A DNA stretch of 64,000 bases from Fragum whitleyi (taxonomy: Eukaryota > Mollusca > Bivalvia > Cardiida > Cardiidae). Both the position numbers and the translations under genes were made by a program. The DNA lies in the NCBI GenBank assembly GCA_948146395.1, contig OX411543.1:23007026-23071025 (forward strand). The letters run 5' to 3'. Below the pieces are notes generated by a model. The model worked only from the letters and a program-made list of their open reading frames with translations, did not search any database and was not told the DNA's origin. Shown here one piece after another: positions 9,490-20,317 of this stretch; within the stretch, counting starts at the first letter, position 1, and every line of letters starts with the position of its first letter.

Positions 9490-11040
9490 CCATACCAATT
9501 TTCAAGTCTGTAGGACTCTTGGTTCATTAGAAGAAGTTTAAAGATTTCAAAAATGATCCAAAGTACTACCCCCTCCCAAAGATACATGTACTCAGCACCT
9601 GGTGACCCAACAGTTCTGATTTTAGCTATTTTTATTAATGTCCATATATTGATCACCCATAACAATTTTCAAGTCTGTAGGGTTCCTGATCTAGAAGAAG
9701 GATAAGGTTAAAGATTTCAAAATTGATCCAAAGTACTACCCCCTCCCCCTAATGCTCCGCATCTGGCGACCCTACATTCATGATTTTAGCTTTTTTATTT
9801 TAGATCCATATGCTTATCATCCATGCCAATATTGAAGTCTATAGGGCTCCTGGTTCATTAGAAGATGAAGGTAAAAGTTACAAAATTTTCACAAAAGTAC
9901 TCCCCCCTCCCCCCTGGTGCCCTGCACCTGGTGGCATTACAGTCATGATTTTAACTATTTTTATTAAGGTCTATGAGCTAATCCTCCATGCCAATTTTCA
10001 AGTCTGTAGGGCTTGTGGTTCAGAAGAATAAGATGGTTAAAGATTACATAATTTACACAAAAGTACTACCCTCTCCCCCCTGATGCTCCGCACCTGGTGA
10101 ATCTACAGTCATGATTTTAACTATTTATATAAAGGTCCAAATGCTAATCATCCATGCCAATATTCAAATCTGTCAGGCTCCTAGTTCAGAAGAAGATGAA
10201 GGTAAAAGATTACAAAATTTTCACAAAAGTACCCCCCCCCCTCCCCCTGGTGCTCTGCACCTGGCAGCCCAACAGATATTATTTTAGCTATTTTTATTAG
10301 GATCTATGGGCTGATCCTCCATGCCAATTTTCAAGTCTGTAGGGCTTGTGGTTCAGAAGAAGAAGAAGGTTAAAGATTACAAAATTTTCACAAAAGTACT
10401 ACCCTCTCCCCCCTGATGCTCCGCACCTGGTGAATCTACAGTCATGATTTAAGCCATTTATATAAAGGTCTATATGCTGATCATCCATGCCAATATTCAA
10501 ATCTGTAGGGCTCCTGGTTCAGAAGAAGATGAAACTTAAAGATCACAAAATTTTCACAAAAGTACTCCCCCCTCCCCCCTGGTGCTCCGCACCTGGCAGC
10601 CCAACAGAAATTATTTCAGCTATTTTAATTAAAGTCCATGAGCTGATCCTCCATGCCAAGTTTCAAGTCTGTAGGGCTTGTGGTTCAGAAGAAGAAGAAG
10701 GTTAAAGATTACAAAATTTTCACAAAAGTACTACCCTCACCCCCCTAATGCTCCGCACCTGGTGAATCTACAGTCATGATTTTAGCTATTTATATAAAGG
10801 TCCATATGCTGATCCTCCATGCCAAGTTTCAAGTCTGTAGGGCTCCTGGTTCCGAAGAAGAAGAAACTTAAAGATAACAAAATTTACCCAAAGTACTACC
10901 CCCTCCCCCCTGGTGCTCCGCACCTAGTGGCCCAAAAGTTATAATTTTAGCTATTTTTATTCAGGTCTATGAACTGATCATCCATGCCAAGTTTTAAGTC
11001 TGTAGGACTACTGGTTGAGAAGAAGAAGAATTTTTAAGAT
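9490..11040 (+). repeat. tandem core array of pearl-1b (~166-bp unit, ~333-bp dimer)
   Basis: AAGTCTGTAG-type anchors recur near 9508, 9674, 9834, 10000, 10166, 10335, 10501, 10667, 10831 and 10996. From about 9930 to 10930 two unit types alternate (GGGCTTGTGGTTC versus GGGCTCCTGGTTC), giving a 333-bp higher-order repeat: the block ATCTACAGTC recurs at 10101, 10434 and 10767. Confidence 0.85.
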
Positions 11041-11204
11041 TTTCTTAAAATTTCACCTTTTGTTGCCATAGCAACCAGAGTTTTTCATGGATTTCAATTC
11101 TTTTAGCTATTTTTGAAGGGGACCACCTAAGCAACATTTCTGTAAAATTTGGAGTTAATTGGCCCAGTAGTTTAGGAGGAGATGTCGTTTAAAGAAATTG
11201 TTGA

Positions 11205-11309
11205 CGGACGCCGGACGACGGACGACGACCGACGACCGACGGACGGACGCCGGATGAAAGGTGATCACAATAGCTCACATGAGCACTTCGTGCTCAGGTG
11301 AGCTAAAAA
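11205..11309 (+). repeat. CGG/ACGG microsatellite and 3' terminal hairpin of pearl-1b
   Basis: GACGG/GACC-type short repeats (11205-11253) are followed by the terminal stem: CTCACATGAGCAC pairs with GTGCTCAGGTGAG around a TTC loop, ending CTAAAAA. A hairpin followed by CTAA is what Helitron-type 3' ends look like. Confidence 0.75.
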
Positions 11310-11660
11310 CAAACAAAACAAAACAACATGAATCTGGTAAATATTTAGAGGCATTGATTCTTTTCATTCTGTTATCGCAATAATCCTTTAGAACGCAAAG
11401 CTTTTGCAAATAAAATAGGCAAAGATCAGCCTGTCCAGATGTGCCGTCTGATGTCATATTATCTGCGTTCTAATCTGTTTTCACGATGAATACTTCATCA
11501 GCAGTGGTTAAATAAAGAAAAGTGCCATTTTGTTTGAAACAAACAAAAACATTTAGCATAAGCGTTATTTTTCTTTCGCCATGATCTTGCCTAAAAAAAG
11601 AAACCAATCCATTTTTTATCACACGTGTCCACATTTGTCTCAATCTCATATTCGTGGCTA
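11310..11660. other. unassigned sequence
   Basis: AT-rich stretch. Opposing open frames of 60-66 codons show no recognisable motifs. Confidence 0.35.
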
Positions 11661-12071
11661 CAGTCAGCAACTGTGATTGACAGGTTGAATGACATTTGTA
11701 TTATTTTGAATGAAAGCGATGAGCAATTTTTTGATGATTTACAAGTGAGATCAAACATAAACGATAATTTCGACCAGTTGGATGATAAGCGATACTTCTA
11801 ATTTCCTTCAGTAAACTCTTCGTCTTTTCTGATTTTGTGTCTTCACGGACAGATAACACCCTTAAAATCGACACTTGTCAGTAAAATTATTCAATTATTT
11901 GATCGATTTAAATGAGATAATGGTCATTTTGAACGATTTCGAGGCCTCTTTTGTCAATTCGGAGCGTTTTTGAACGAAATGAGTGAGTGTTTGGAATGAA
12001 CGATTGCAGCTTTGAGCGAGGGATATCGAATGGTTTTGATCGATATGTCAATTGCACGATGTGATTTACTG
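11661..12071 (-). mobile_element. TcM subfamily 2 MITE, diverged
   Basis: Flanked by TA (11659-11660, 12072-12073). CAGTCAGCAACTGTGATTGA end, subfamily-2 interior (CACGGACAGATAACACCCTTAAAA-like and TTGATCGATTTAA), GAGTGAGTGTTTGGAATGAA, and CAATTGCACGATGTGATTTACTG end. The central palindrome is strongly decayed. Confidence 0.7.
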
Positions 12072-12073
12072 TA

Positions 12074-12510
12074 TCGACTTCAAAAAGACCCAAAGATGGA
12101 TTCAAGATGAAAAAAAATCCTGTGTATTACGATCAGTGATTTCGGAATTATATACTAAGCATCAAAAGAAAGTTACCACCAACAATGACAAAAATACATC
12201 ATATAACATTTTATATGTGGCAAAAAAGTTATTTGATTTGTTGATAATAGAGTGCTGGGAAAGCATAAACACTGGTTTTTAATCAGTGGACGGGAGCAAA
12301 CGTCTTATTTTCTGGCTTGGAGAAACCTACTTGAAAGTCACAAACATCAAAAACGAGTATGGCCATGGAATAATGGAAATCTGCAGTATTTTTCTCCAAA
12401 AAATCTTATCAAACGCTGTATACGTTATAAGAGAATGGCCTCCCAAGCCAAAGAATGAAGGAATAATTTTATCAATTTCTATAAAATGTTGGTTGAAACC
12501 AATTCAAATA
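12074..12510. other. unassigned sequence between two TcM pieces
   Basis: Contains overlapping open frames of 68-77 codons on the plus strand (12052-12516), one starting Met-Asp-Gly-Ser-Lys. None shows a domain I recognise, and the surroundings are all mobile DNA. Confidence 0.3.
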
Positions 12511-12514
12511 GTTT

Positions 12515-12630
12515 AAACGATTCTGGGCCCTTTTTTAATGATTTCAGTGCGTGTTCGAAATAAATGAAGCGCTGAGTGGATTTGATGAGATGGATTTTGG
12601 TCGAGCTGATTGTCAATATCACTAACTGTA
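12515..12630 (-). mobile_element. TcM fragment, one end
   Basis: Contains GTTCGAAATAAATGAAGCGC, GCTGAGTGG and GATTGTCAATATCACTAACTG, corresponding to the last ~110 bp of a minus-oriented TcM. Confidence 0.6.
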
Positions 12631-12659
12631 CAATAGCATTTTTACATGCTAATTTTCAA

Positions 12660-13731
12660 TTTAGAGGCCCACGTGGGCCTGTATCGCTCTACTGGCTAAA
12701 ACATTTCAAGATTTGAAAGAGAGATATTGATAATAGAAGGACACCATAATTCAGAAGGAATTCTGACTTTTCCAAATTGATACTTATAAACAAGCTATCA
12801 GAATATATCCTTTCCACCCATTCATAACTGAGGAGACTCAAAATAAGCCCCACCCTGCAACACCCATATCTATGGGCCAATCAAAATTTTGCAAAGATAT
12901 TTTGAAGAGGATCACCAAAAGGGTTTATTGAAATCGGCCCAGTGGTTCAGAAGATGTCGTTCAAATTTTTGGGTTCAAAATAAGCCCAGCCCAGCCAAGC
13001 CATTATTTGTGGACCAAACAGAATTTCGCAAACAATTTAAGAAAAGGGTCACTCAAAGAACATTTTGATAAAGTTTTGACGTCCCAGTGGATTAGGAGGA
13101 GATGTCGTTCTAAGACTTCGGAATCAAAATAAGCCCTGCCCTGCGACGCCCATATTTATGGACCAATCAAAATTACACAAATAAGGTTTAAAAAGGGTCA
13201 CCAAAGAAACCTTTTGGTAAAGTGTCATTGAAATCGCCCCAGTTATTCAGGAGGATATGTTGTTCAATGATTTCGGGCTCAAAATAAGCCGTGCCCTGTC
13301 ACGCCCATATTCATGAGCCAATCACAAACAGTTTTTGAAAAGGGCCACCAAAGAAACATTCTGGTAAAGTTTTAATGAAATCGGCCTGGTTGTTCAGGAG
13401 AAGATTTTGTTCAAAGATTTCAAACTGAAAATAAGCCCCGCCCTGCCACGACCTTATAATGAGCCAATCAAAATTACGCGAACATTTTTTGAAAAGAGTC
13501 ACTAAGGAATTCTAGTAAAGTTTCATTGAAAGCGGAAAGAAGGAAATGTTGTTCAAAGAATTCGGCCTCAAAATAAGCCCCGCCTTGCCACGGCCAATCA
13601 TAATTTCACGAACAATCTTTGAAAGGGTCACCCAAGGAATATTCCGGTGAAGTTTCTTTGAAATCTGCCCCGTAATTTTAGACTAGAAGATGTTTTAAGA
13701 AAAAGGTAACTGACGTACGTGGAGCTAAAAA
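12660..13731 (+). mobile_element. pearl-1c element, 3' hairpin lost
   Basis: 5' palindrome AGGCCCACGTGGGCCTGTAT then CGCTC, and a tail ending GGAGCTAAAAA at 13731. The microsatellite and terminal hairpin are missing. The core has at least six ~140-155 bp units in which AAAATAAGCC recurs near 12840, 12978, 13126, 13281, 13429 and 13570. It is the same core type as the inverted pearl-1d. The unit includes the GGAGGAGATGTCGTT segment that sits once beside the microsatellite in pearl-1b, so this core may be an amplified subterminal domain. Confidence 0.7.
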
Positions 13732-13999
13732 CCTAAGGTATTATTTGAACACAGAAAAATGGGACTACCTTTCGCGGAAGCTTACAAAATACCCGCTTAC
13801 TAAGAATTGCCATTTTAGCTAATCAGAATGCAACAAGAATACAGTTATCATGCGTACATAATGCCTATTTCGGGACTAGTGCCATGGGATATGCCAGACG
13901 TTAAACATACGCAACGAAAACCTATGGAATTTACCGTGTATCGACGACGTGAGCAATAAAAAGGAAAAAGAAAACAACGACACCCAGGCGAGTGTCTTA

Positions 14000-14421
14000 A
14001 AGTTGGTTACATCTTGAAATTGACATTTTAATTTATCTCAATTAAAGCCATTCTCTTTCGCTCAACCAGCGCTAAATTCATTCATTCCAAACTGTCACTC
14101 AAATCATCCAATACCGCTCAAAATGACAAAAAAAGTAGAAGATCAACAGCTACCTTCAAAATAAAAAAGCAAGAATAAATCGCGAGTTCACTTATATACT
14201 TTAATTCTTAAACGTCTGATTTGTCCTTAATGAGGTAGGAAACTATTTGTAGAACCTGAATAAATATTTTATTAAATGGAGTTAATTAATATCGCTAACT
14301 TTTTTTCATCCTGAGCAAAATTGCCTTGAGTTTCACTCAAAACACGCTCCACACATTCATTCACTTTCATTCCAAAATCATTCCAAAATCATTCCTCTTG
14401 TCATTTTCACGATGGTAACTG
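14000..14421 (+). mobile_element. TcM MITE, diverged
   Basis: Left end AAGTTGGTTACATCTTGAAA preceded by TA. CATTCATTCCAAAC and CACTCAAATCATCC blocks, a broken central palindrome, and right end CATTTTCACGATGGTAACTG. Confidence 0.7.
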
Positions 14422-15275
14422 CACTTATGACCCGGCATGCAAAGAAGAACCGATATGTGAATCGCGTTGAACAAGATAAATGAATAATAAATAAATGATA
14501 AAATTATTAACGTGCACATAGGTTGTCTTTCTTCTTGTGTGATCCTTTTTTCAAATACTTCGGCCCTAATCGACATTTTTAGATGACAAGAATTTTTTTG
14601 CACAAATAAGTGCTAAGAATTTTCAGAATTTTCAGAAATATTAAATGAGCCTGCGCGTGACATTACCAACAATTAGAAAAAATACAGCCACAAACAGGTG
14701 AATATAGTGTTACCTGGTGGTCTACAAATACTTTGAGACCTTATCTTTCTACTGTACGCATAGTGAAGACTCTTGTCAGACTGTGCAGATGCACAGGCTG
14801 GCCAGAGTCTTTACTTTGCGCTTATTTGAAATCGTTGAAAATCTCACGCACAGGCTCAAATCATACTTATCAATTTCAAGGGATCAAAACAAAGACACAA
14901 TTTGTTTTCTAAACCATCGTTTATGATTGTATTTAAGTCTTATCATGATTGATATTGTTTTTTACTAGCGGGACGAATCATTATCGTGTGAATGGCAACA
15001 AGTGCATTTGAATGAGTTCATAGACAAGATTAAATCGAAATGTCTCCCGCATTAGGCTAATTTGAACAAATAGGTAAATAGGAAACGATAATGATCGCTA
15101 TTCTTCTTAGAACAAATAGCCTAAAAATGTAAATAGACTGTTGTATTTGCATATATCACAAAATTGATCAGTGGGATATCCTTTTATCTTTAAGTTTCTA
15201 CAGTTTGTAGCATCGTTAAATGACACTCACGGGGTAAATAAACTAGAAAAAACGTTGATGTTTTATAAGGAGGTA
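14422..15275. other. unassigned sequence
   Basis: Contains a 69-codon plus-strand frame (14717-14926). Part of it (a CAGACTGTGCAGATGCAC-like and CCAGAGTCTTTACTTTGCGC stretch) resembles 54325-54370, suggesting a decayed dispersed repeat rather than a gene. Confidence 0.35.
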
Positions 15276-15701
15276 CAGTTAGTAACATCGTGAAATTGAC
15301 ATTCAGCTCAATCAAAACCATTCTAAATCGCTCACTAAGCGCTCCTTTCATTCATTCCAAACACTCACTCATACCATTCGAACCCATTGAAAGATATAGA
15401 ATCAACAACATCATTCAAAATAAATTTGGACAGATAAAAATTGCGGTTTGACTGACATAATTCAAATTGTAAGCGTCTAATAGGTTCTTGAAGCAATAGG
15501 AAGATATCTATAGAACTTGGATGCATATTTTATAAAAGGGAGGTAATCAATATCGCCAATTTTATTCATCCTGAACAAAATTGCGATATAGGATTACCTC
15601 CCATTAATTTCACTCAAAACTCGCTCCACACACTCGTTCAAATTCATTCCTAAATCATTGCAAAATTAATCACCTTGTCTATTTCACGATGTTGTTAACT
15701 G
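15276..15701 (+). mobile_element. TcM MITE, full length
   Basis: 426 bp flanked by TA (15274-15275, 15702-15703). Left CAGTTAGTAACATCGTGAAA, central palindrome at about 15538-15600, right TATTTCACGATGTTGTTAACTG. Confidence 0.85.
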
Positions 15702-16059
15702 TAATAAACTATTGATGTCGTACAACATCTACATAATTCTTTCAAAGCCCGCTCCTCAATTTCATTCAATATAATTCCGAACTCATTCAAACATTACTCT
15801 CCTTGTCAATTTCATGATGATATTAACTTTACGATTTTATGGATGTTTTTAGACTATGAATTGAGTCGACTGCTACATGTTTTGATTCCGTTTACAATAT
15901 CGTTTTCTAATGATATCGAATGACTGTGTCGATCGAGGTTTGAATGAAATTAAGGGAGGTAATACATATAGCAAATTTCATTCAAATCTGTCGAAATATG
16001 TGATATTATATTATGTACCTTAAAACGTGGTTCAACCATTATTTTGAGAAACCAATTCC

Positions 16060-16487
16060 GATAGTTACATCTTGAAACTGACACTCAATTCGATCATTCA
16101 CTCAGCGCTCTATTAATTCAGTCATTCCAAACACTCACTCAAGTCGACTAAAGACGTTCCAGAATTGTTAGAAAACATTTCGGAATTGTTAAAGGCGATC
16201 AACATTTTATTAAAACCGATCACATTATTCTACGACCTTTTGGCTGGTGTGGCTTTTGAGGTGTCTGATTAGTCAACGAAGCCTCACAAACAGAAAAAAA
16301 GTATGTATATTTTGTTAAAGGGAGGCAATTGAATAGCGCTAATTTAGTTCATCTTGTACAAAATTAGCGATATTTTATTGCCTCCCTTTGATTTAAGTCG
16401 AAGCTCACTCAACACATTCATTCAATTTCAATCAAAATTCATTCCAAAAATCATTCATCTTGTCAATTTCACGATGTTGTTAAATAT
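16060..16487 (+). mobile_element. TcM subfamily 2 MITE (shared by both duplication copies)
   Basis: ATAGTTACATCTTGAAACTG end, subfamily-2 interior (GGCTGGTGTGGCTTTTGAGG; CTGATTAGTCAACGAAG), central palindrome at about 16318-16382, and CAATTTCACGATGTTGTTAA end. The same insertion is present at 34149-34586, so it is older than the duplication. Confidence 0.8.
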
Positions 16488-16985
16488 ACATTCTATGAAC
16501 AAAGAGAAAATACACTAGTTGAACAAGCTTGTTCCCGGTACGTAAAAATGGCTTGCATCGGAATACTTTTATTGCCTTCCAGAAATAAAGGCAATTATGA
16601 ACTGCCATGGGTTGACAATTTTACGGTCCGTGTATCATGAGTTATGGTAATTGATCTCACTTCCGGCGTGGACATTACACCACAGTGACGTTTAGCACGA
16701 GGGCTTTAGGCTATATATAGATACCAATTAACAGTCTCATTAACTATTTTTATGCGTCGTTATTACTAACCTGGTATGGAATTGCTTACATGTATACTAG
16801 ACCTGATTTAACGACTTGACCGTTCAATATTTTGTGTTGTTTCAAAAATTAGTAGGTAAATATTGTAAACACGTTAAAATAACGGGATCCTAAAACCAAA
16901 AGGATTGATGGGCTTACAAAAGTGAACATCAAAGTCTCGTTACTTGATCGAGTCAAATGACATACAGCTTCAATGAATTTTCGCA

Positions 16986-17168
16986 ATGCCGATTTGTGTG
17001 CATCCTCTTGACCTGACAAACATTCTGTCCAAATTTTGCGATGACTGTGCCAAAGTTATGGCCTCAAAAGTGCTAAAGAAAGCATTAGTGTCCAATTATG
17101 ACGGACGATTGTCAATTCGACATTCAATGATCATTAAAGCTAACCTCGTTCACGATGTACTCAGGTGA
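16986..17168 (+). CDS. candidate coding exon in duplicated segment (unidentified)
   Basis: An open frame of about 60 codons including Cys-Asp-Asp-Cys-Ala-Lys and Lys-Tyr/Asn-Tyr-Asp-Gly-Arg-Leu-Ser-Ile. It ends at CTCAG followed by GTGAAT, a good splice-donor context. In the duplicate (about 35088-35268) the same frame is readable but has an in-frame stop after Leu-Ser-Ile, and the donor GT is AT. That asymmetry is what an exon and its pseudogene would show, but I recognise no family, and I see no convincing acceptor. Chance conservation by recent duplication is the main alternative. Confidence 0.2.
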   Translation: MPICVHPLDLTNILSKFCDDCAKVMASKVLKKALVSNYDGRLSIRHSMIIKANLVHDVLR

Positions 17169-17223
17169 ATCGAAAATGATAAAAGCTGAAAATAAAGTAG
17201 GAAAGGCAAACATTGACACTTTA

Positions 17224-17492
17224 AGCAAGTGTTACTTTTGGAATGATTTGGGAATGATTTAAATTAGTGTGTGGAGCGAGTTAGTGAATTTAATGGGAGG
17301 TAATCCAATATCGCAAATTTTGTTCAGACTGAACAAAATTAGTGATATTCATTACCTCCCTTGAATAAAATATACATACAAGTTCTATGAGTGGTATGAA
17401 TGAGTGTTTGGAACGAATTAATGGAGCGCCGAATGAGTGATTTAGAAGGGTTTTAATCGAGATGAATGTCAATTTCACGATGTAACAAATTG
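17224..17492 (-). mobile_element. TcM MITE, internally deleted
   Basis: One end lacks the terminal CAGTTA. Has GGAATGATTTGGGAATG, GTGTGGAGCGAG, central palindrome (about 17294-17361), then an internal deletion to GAATGAGTGTTTGGAACG, and the end CACGATGTAACAAATTG before TA. Absent from duplication copy 2. Confidence 0.75.
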
Positions 17493-17941
17493 TATCAGTG
17501 GGTTATTCAATTATACAGAATATAAATTATAGATCACGCCATTGATATTCATTACGCTAAAAAGACATTGTAAGTAGCTCATCAAGTGTTCTATGCATTC
17601 AAATATTCGCCCATAAAGTACATTCAATTAAATCGTTCCAAACATTCCATGAATTCACTTCACTGACTTGCTTACATTTGGAATCTTCTGACTTGGGCGA
17701 TGTCGCCTCCTTAAACATGGACTGGTTCTGCAGTGTACTCATTCAATAGAATTCGGTATTGTACTTGAAATACTAAATGACCCCTGAATATGTTAAGCGA
17801 GCTTTCTATTTAGCGACTGCTGTTGCTGTTATTTTAGTGTGAGTTCTTATTATGTTTGTTGGAAGAAACCAATTGTGTGGTATTTTTTCTCTGTAAATGA
17901 ATTCTAATTTATCTAATCTCAGTTGTTTTTAATTTCAAAAG

Positions 17942-18007
17942 GTCAGACTATTGGCCAAATACTTAAGTGGAAACATTCCTGCCGCGAAAAGGTTATTTGG
18001 AAGTCAG
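17942..18007 (+). CDS. candidate 66-bp exon in duplicated segment (unidentified)
   Basis: A 22-codon open stretch lies between a T-rich acceptor-like sequence ending TTTCAAAAG and a donor-like AAGTCAG/GTATAA. It would encode a peptide with Leu-Leu-Ala-Lys-Tyr-Leu-Ser-Gly and Ala-Ala-Lys-Arg-Leu-Phe. Copy 2 (about 36250-36317) keeps both splice-like borders but has TAA in place of TTA. The evidence is weak, but the location in the same duplication as the other candidate exon is worth noting. Confidence 0.2.
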
Positions 18008-18204
18008 GTATAATATACATGTTAATCAATATCAATATATCTTCATTCAAATCGAACAAATAATTGCGTGTTTTCAAATGCAGATTTCATTACTTCTTTT
18101 AAAAAAAGTTCTTTCGAAAGATTTGTTTTGCCTTCGCAGAATATCAAAAATCAACACCAGGTTATTAAAACATTATAATGATTTGTTCAATTTGAATGAT
18201 TTTT

Positions 18205-19236
18205 TAAATCGGACTGCGAAGCAGTTCGCATTTATATTTACCGTTTTCCAGAAATCCAGTCTGTTTGACCCACTACATTTTTACCATTATCTTCTGAGCA
18301 ATGTGTTCAAAACAAATTATGTGTTTTCAAACAGCGAAAAACGGCATTTTCAGTCACAATCTACAAACTTTGTTTTTATCTTTTTTTTTTATCATTTAAT
18401 GGTTGTAGGGCTGACAACCAATCAAATTCTGTTATGATTATCACTCGGTCAAAACCCACGCGTAAATTCAGACCACGTGGTAGATGCAAATGGACATCGT
18501 CTGCTCGAATTTGACGAAAAGTGTCAATTAAGTTGTTTGTCATTGGTCGTCTGCACTCGGGCAGGGAGCGTGGGAAGTTTACTTTTTGTTCGCATGGTGG
18601 AATGAGTACTGTTGACTATGTGTTAACAAATAGAAATAATTTTGTAATTTTGAAATATTTGATTTCAATGAGCACTCTGATCACGCTCCAATCCTATTTT
18701 CAATAAATTCAAATTTGAGTATGAAGAAAAATTATTCAACAACAAATAAACCGACAAAAACATACGATAAACAGATATAGGATAGCAGTAAGAGCGATCT
18801 ATTTTTAGAACAACTCATGAATAATCATAGAGTGCTGCTAGATTCAATCGATTGGTCAGAAACCAAAGATATAAATAGCATAGTTGGAGATTTCACGTGT
18901 TTCTTGAGGGAAAATGCATTTATAGTATTTGAGAAAACCCAATGCTTGAAATACAAACATGTTGGTATTCAAAATTGTAAATAGTTTAATGAAAAATGTT
19001 TTGTTGCTAAACAGGCTTTTAAACTCTATAGAGAGAGGAATAATATTAACAGACAAGCTTTTAGCTTGGCGCCTGCTCATTTTAACAACGTAAAAAAATC
19101 TGCTAAGAAATAATTCATAATAGTAGAGGGCTATCGAATCAGCAAACTTTCAAAATCGGACCCACGAGGTTGGATGAGCTGGCGATGTCCTCGAAAAGAT
19201 GGAGTGTTAAGACAAAAAATTCAAAAATTGGGCAAA
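18205..19236 (+). pseudogene. LINE endonuclease/linker remnant, copy 1 (5' part)
   Basis: Decayed non-LTR retrotransposon ORF2 fragment. In shifting frames it shows the C-terminal half of an APE-type endonuclease: Asn-Gly-His-Arg-Leu-Leu-Glu-Phe (~18490), Gly-Lys-Phe-Thr-Phe, Ser-Thr-Val-Asp-Tyr-Val (18605-18622) and Ser-Asp-His-Ala (~18676). It then shows the basic endonuclease-RT linker: Phe-Lys-Leu-Tyr-Arg-Glu-Arg, Asn-Arg-Gln-Ala-Phe (~19048), Phe-Asn-Asn-Val-Lys-Lys (~19081). Stops and frameshifts break it. The LTR retrotransposon at 19242 interrupts it, and it resumes at 25604. An inverted uninterrupted copy is at 60649-61979. Confidence 0.7.
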
Positions 19237-19241
19237 TGTTT

Positions 19242-19784
19242 TGTTATATATAAACTATGAATAAACCTAATGGTATTTACCGTGTCTATTTTTAGAATTA
19301 GTCTGGGAATTTTCCAATTACCTTGACTAATAGGTATATGTATGTAGAAGATTTTAGATCTTTCTAGAAAGGCCTTTTGGAAGGTGATTCAGACTCTAGA
19401 GTATTCTTATGTTCTATGCTATTCCAGATTGTAGTATTATATAAAGGGGTTCCTACAGCATTCTTGGTTCACTTGATTTAGACTTATGGTTTCATTTAGT
19501 AGTACTGTGTTAAACTAAAAGGGGATTTCTCGTTATCTTAAAAGTGTGATTAAAAGCGTGTTTAATTTTAAATTCGGATATTATTGGACTTATTATTTGT
19601 GGATCAGGAACTTAAATAAATTGGATCTAAAATCAAAAACTTTAGGATTAAACATTCAAGGTATTGTAATTTGTTTTTGTATTAGTTTCATATTGTCAAT
19701 AATTCTGTTATTATTGTCAATAAAAATTGTTAATTGTAAAGTTTGTTGCTGGCTTCTTTGTTCTTGTTACATTGGCACGTAACA
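19242..19784 (+). repeat. 5' LTR
   Basis: Begins TGTTATATATAAAC and ends GGCACGTAACA (TG...CA). Compared with the 3' LTR it lacks a 5-bp TTCTA and has one extra G after the TATA region. It has a polyadenylation hexamer AATAAA at 19719. Confidence 0.92.
19438..19445 (+). promoter_or_regulatory. TATA box of 5' LTR
   Basis: TATATAAA about 200 bp into the LTR, conserved in the 3' LTR and in the solo LTR at 50020. It would place the U3/R border about 25-30 bp downstream. Confidence 0.65.
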
Positions 19785-19787
19785 TAT

Positions 19788-19805
19788 TGGGGGCTCGTCC
19801 GGGAT
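19788..19805 (+). promoter_or_regulatory. primer-binding site, tRNA-Pro type
   Basis: TGGGGGCTCGTCCGGGAT, three bases after the 5' LTR. This 18-mer is complementary to the 3' end of tRNA-Pro, the same primer used by murine leukaemia viruses. Confidence 0.9.
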
Positions 19806-19987
19806 ACGAACATCAGACAAACAAACATACAAAACAAAACAAATCAAACAAATTCTTTATTTAAATCTAGTGTTCAAAATTATTTAAGAAATTAATTTCC
19901 TATTTCAATTTTGATAAATCTAGAGTGTACTTTCACTATTATTTATCGAAATCTTACATTCTTGTTTGAATACAGCAACAAGCTGCC

Positions 19988-20317
19988 ATGTCTTTTGACT
20001 TAGAAAAATTTACGCACGAACCCTCCGTGGAGCTATTGAATTTGGGTAAAAACCCTTATTTGCTCAATCTTGCCAAGCATTATGAATTAAAAGAAGTCAA
20101 GTCCTCATTGCGAAAGCATGAAATTAAGAATATTTTGGTTCAATATTTTGTTGATGAGGACATTTTTGATGAAAAGGCTCTGTCTCTCATTGTTGATGTT
20201 ACATCAGTATTAAGCTCAAGAGATCTTGAACTGTTAAAACTCCAACAAAGAGAGAAGAAATTGGAAATAGAAAGAGAGAGAAGAGAGAAAATTTCAAGAA
20301 AAGCAATTAGAAATTGA
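19988..20317 (+). pseudogene. gag: gag, N-terminal part (frameshifted)
   Basis: Starts at an ATG about 180 bp after the primer-binding site with a short acidic/hydrophobic N-terminal domain (Met-Ser-Phe-Asp-Leu-Glu-Lys-Phe). It runs into a strongly charged Glu/Arg/Lys-rich segment predicted to be a coiled coil. The frame ends at 20317, but the charged segment continues without interruption in the +1 frame (about 20290-20500), so a one-base change in the purine-rich run near 20270-20300 has split the gene. It would encode the structural protein of the intracellular particle. Confidence 0.75.

Larger units (their letters stand above)
9098..11309 (+). mobile_element. pearl-1b element with dimeric tandem core
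   Basis: 5' end: GAGGGCCGTTGGCCCTGGGT palindrome followed by CGCTCACCTGAG. 3' end: TGATCACAATAGCTCAC, then the hairpin GAGCACTTCGTGCTC...AGGTGAGC and TAAAAA. The core is at least ten ~166-bp units, followed by a subterminal GGAGGAGATGTCGTTTAAAG segment and a CGG/ACGG-rich microsatellite. The ends are those of pearl-1a but the core sequence is unrelated. Non-coding. Confidence 0.8.
15756..18175 (+). repeat. segmental duplication copy 1, part A
   Basis: Aligns over its length with 33844-36480 in the same orientation, including the long stretch from GAACAAGCTTGTTCCCGG (16526) through CACTTCCGGCGTGGACATTA (16660) to GGAAACATTCCTGCCGCG (17969). Copy-specific insertions separate the two: a TcM at 17224-17492 here; a SINE and a GGGCCCG element in copy 2. 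It carries TcM pieces at its start (15756-15835, about 15900-16015) that predate the duplication. Confidence 0.85.

Noticed and set aside
19546..19782. 78-codon hydrophobic open frame in the 5' LTR, also in the solo LTR (50322-50558)
   Set aside because: The 3' LTR has a stop in the same frame and the region spans the polyadenylation signal, so it is likely incidental.
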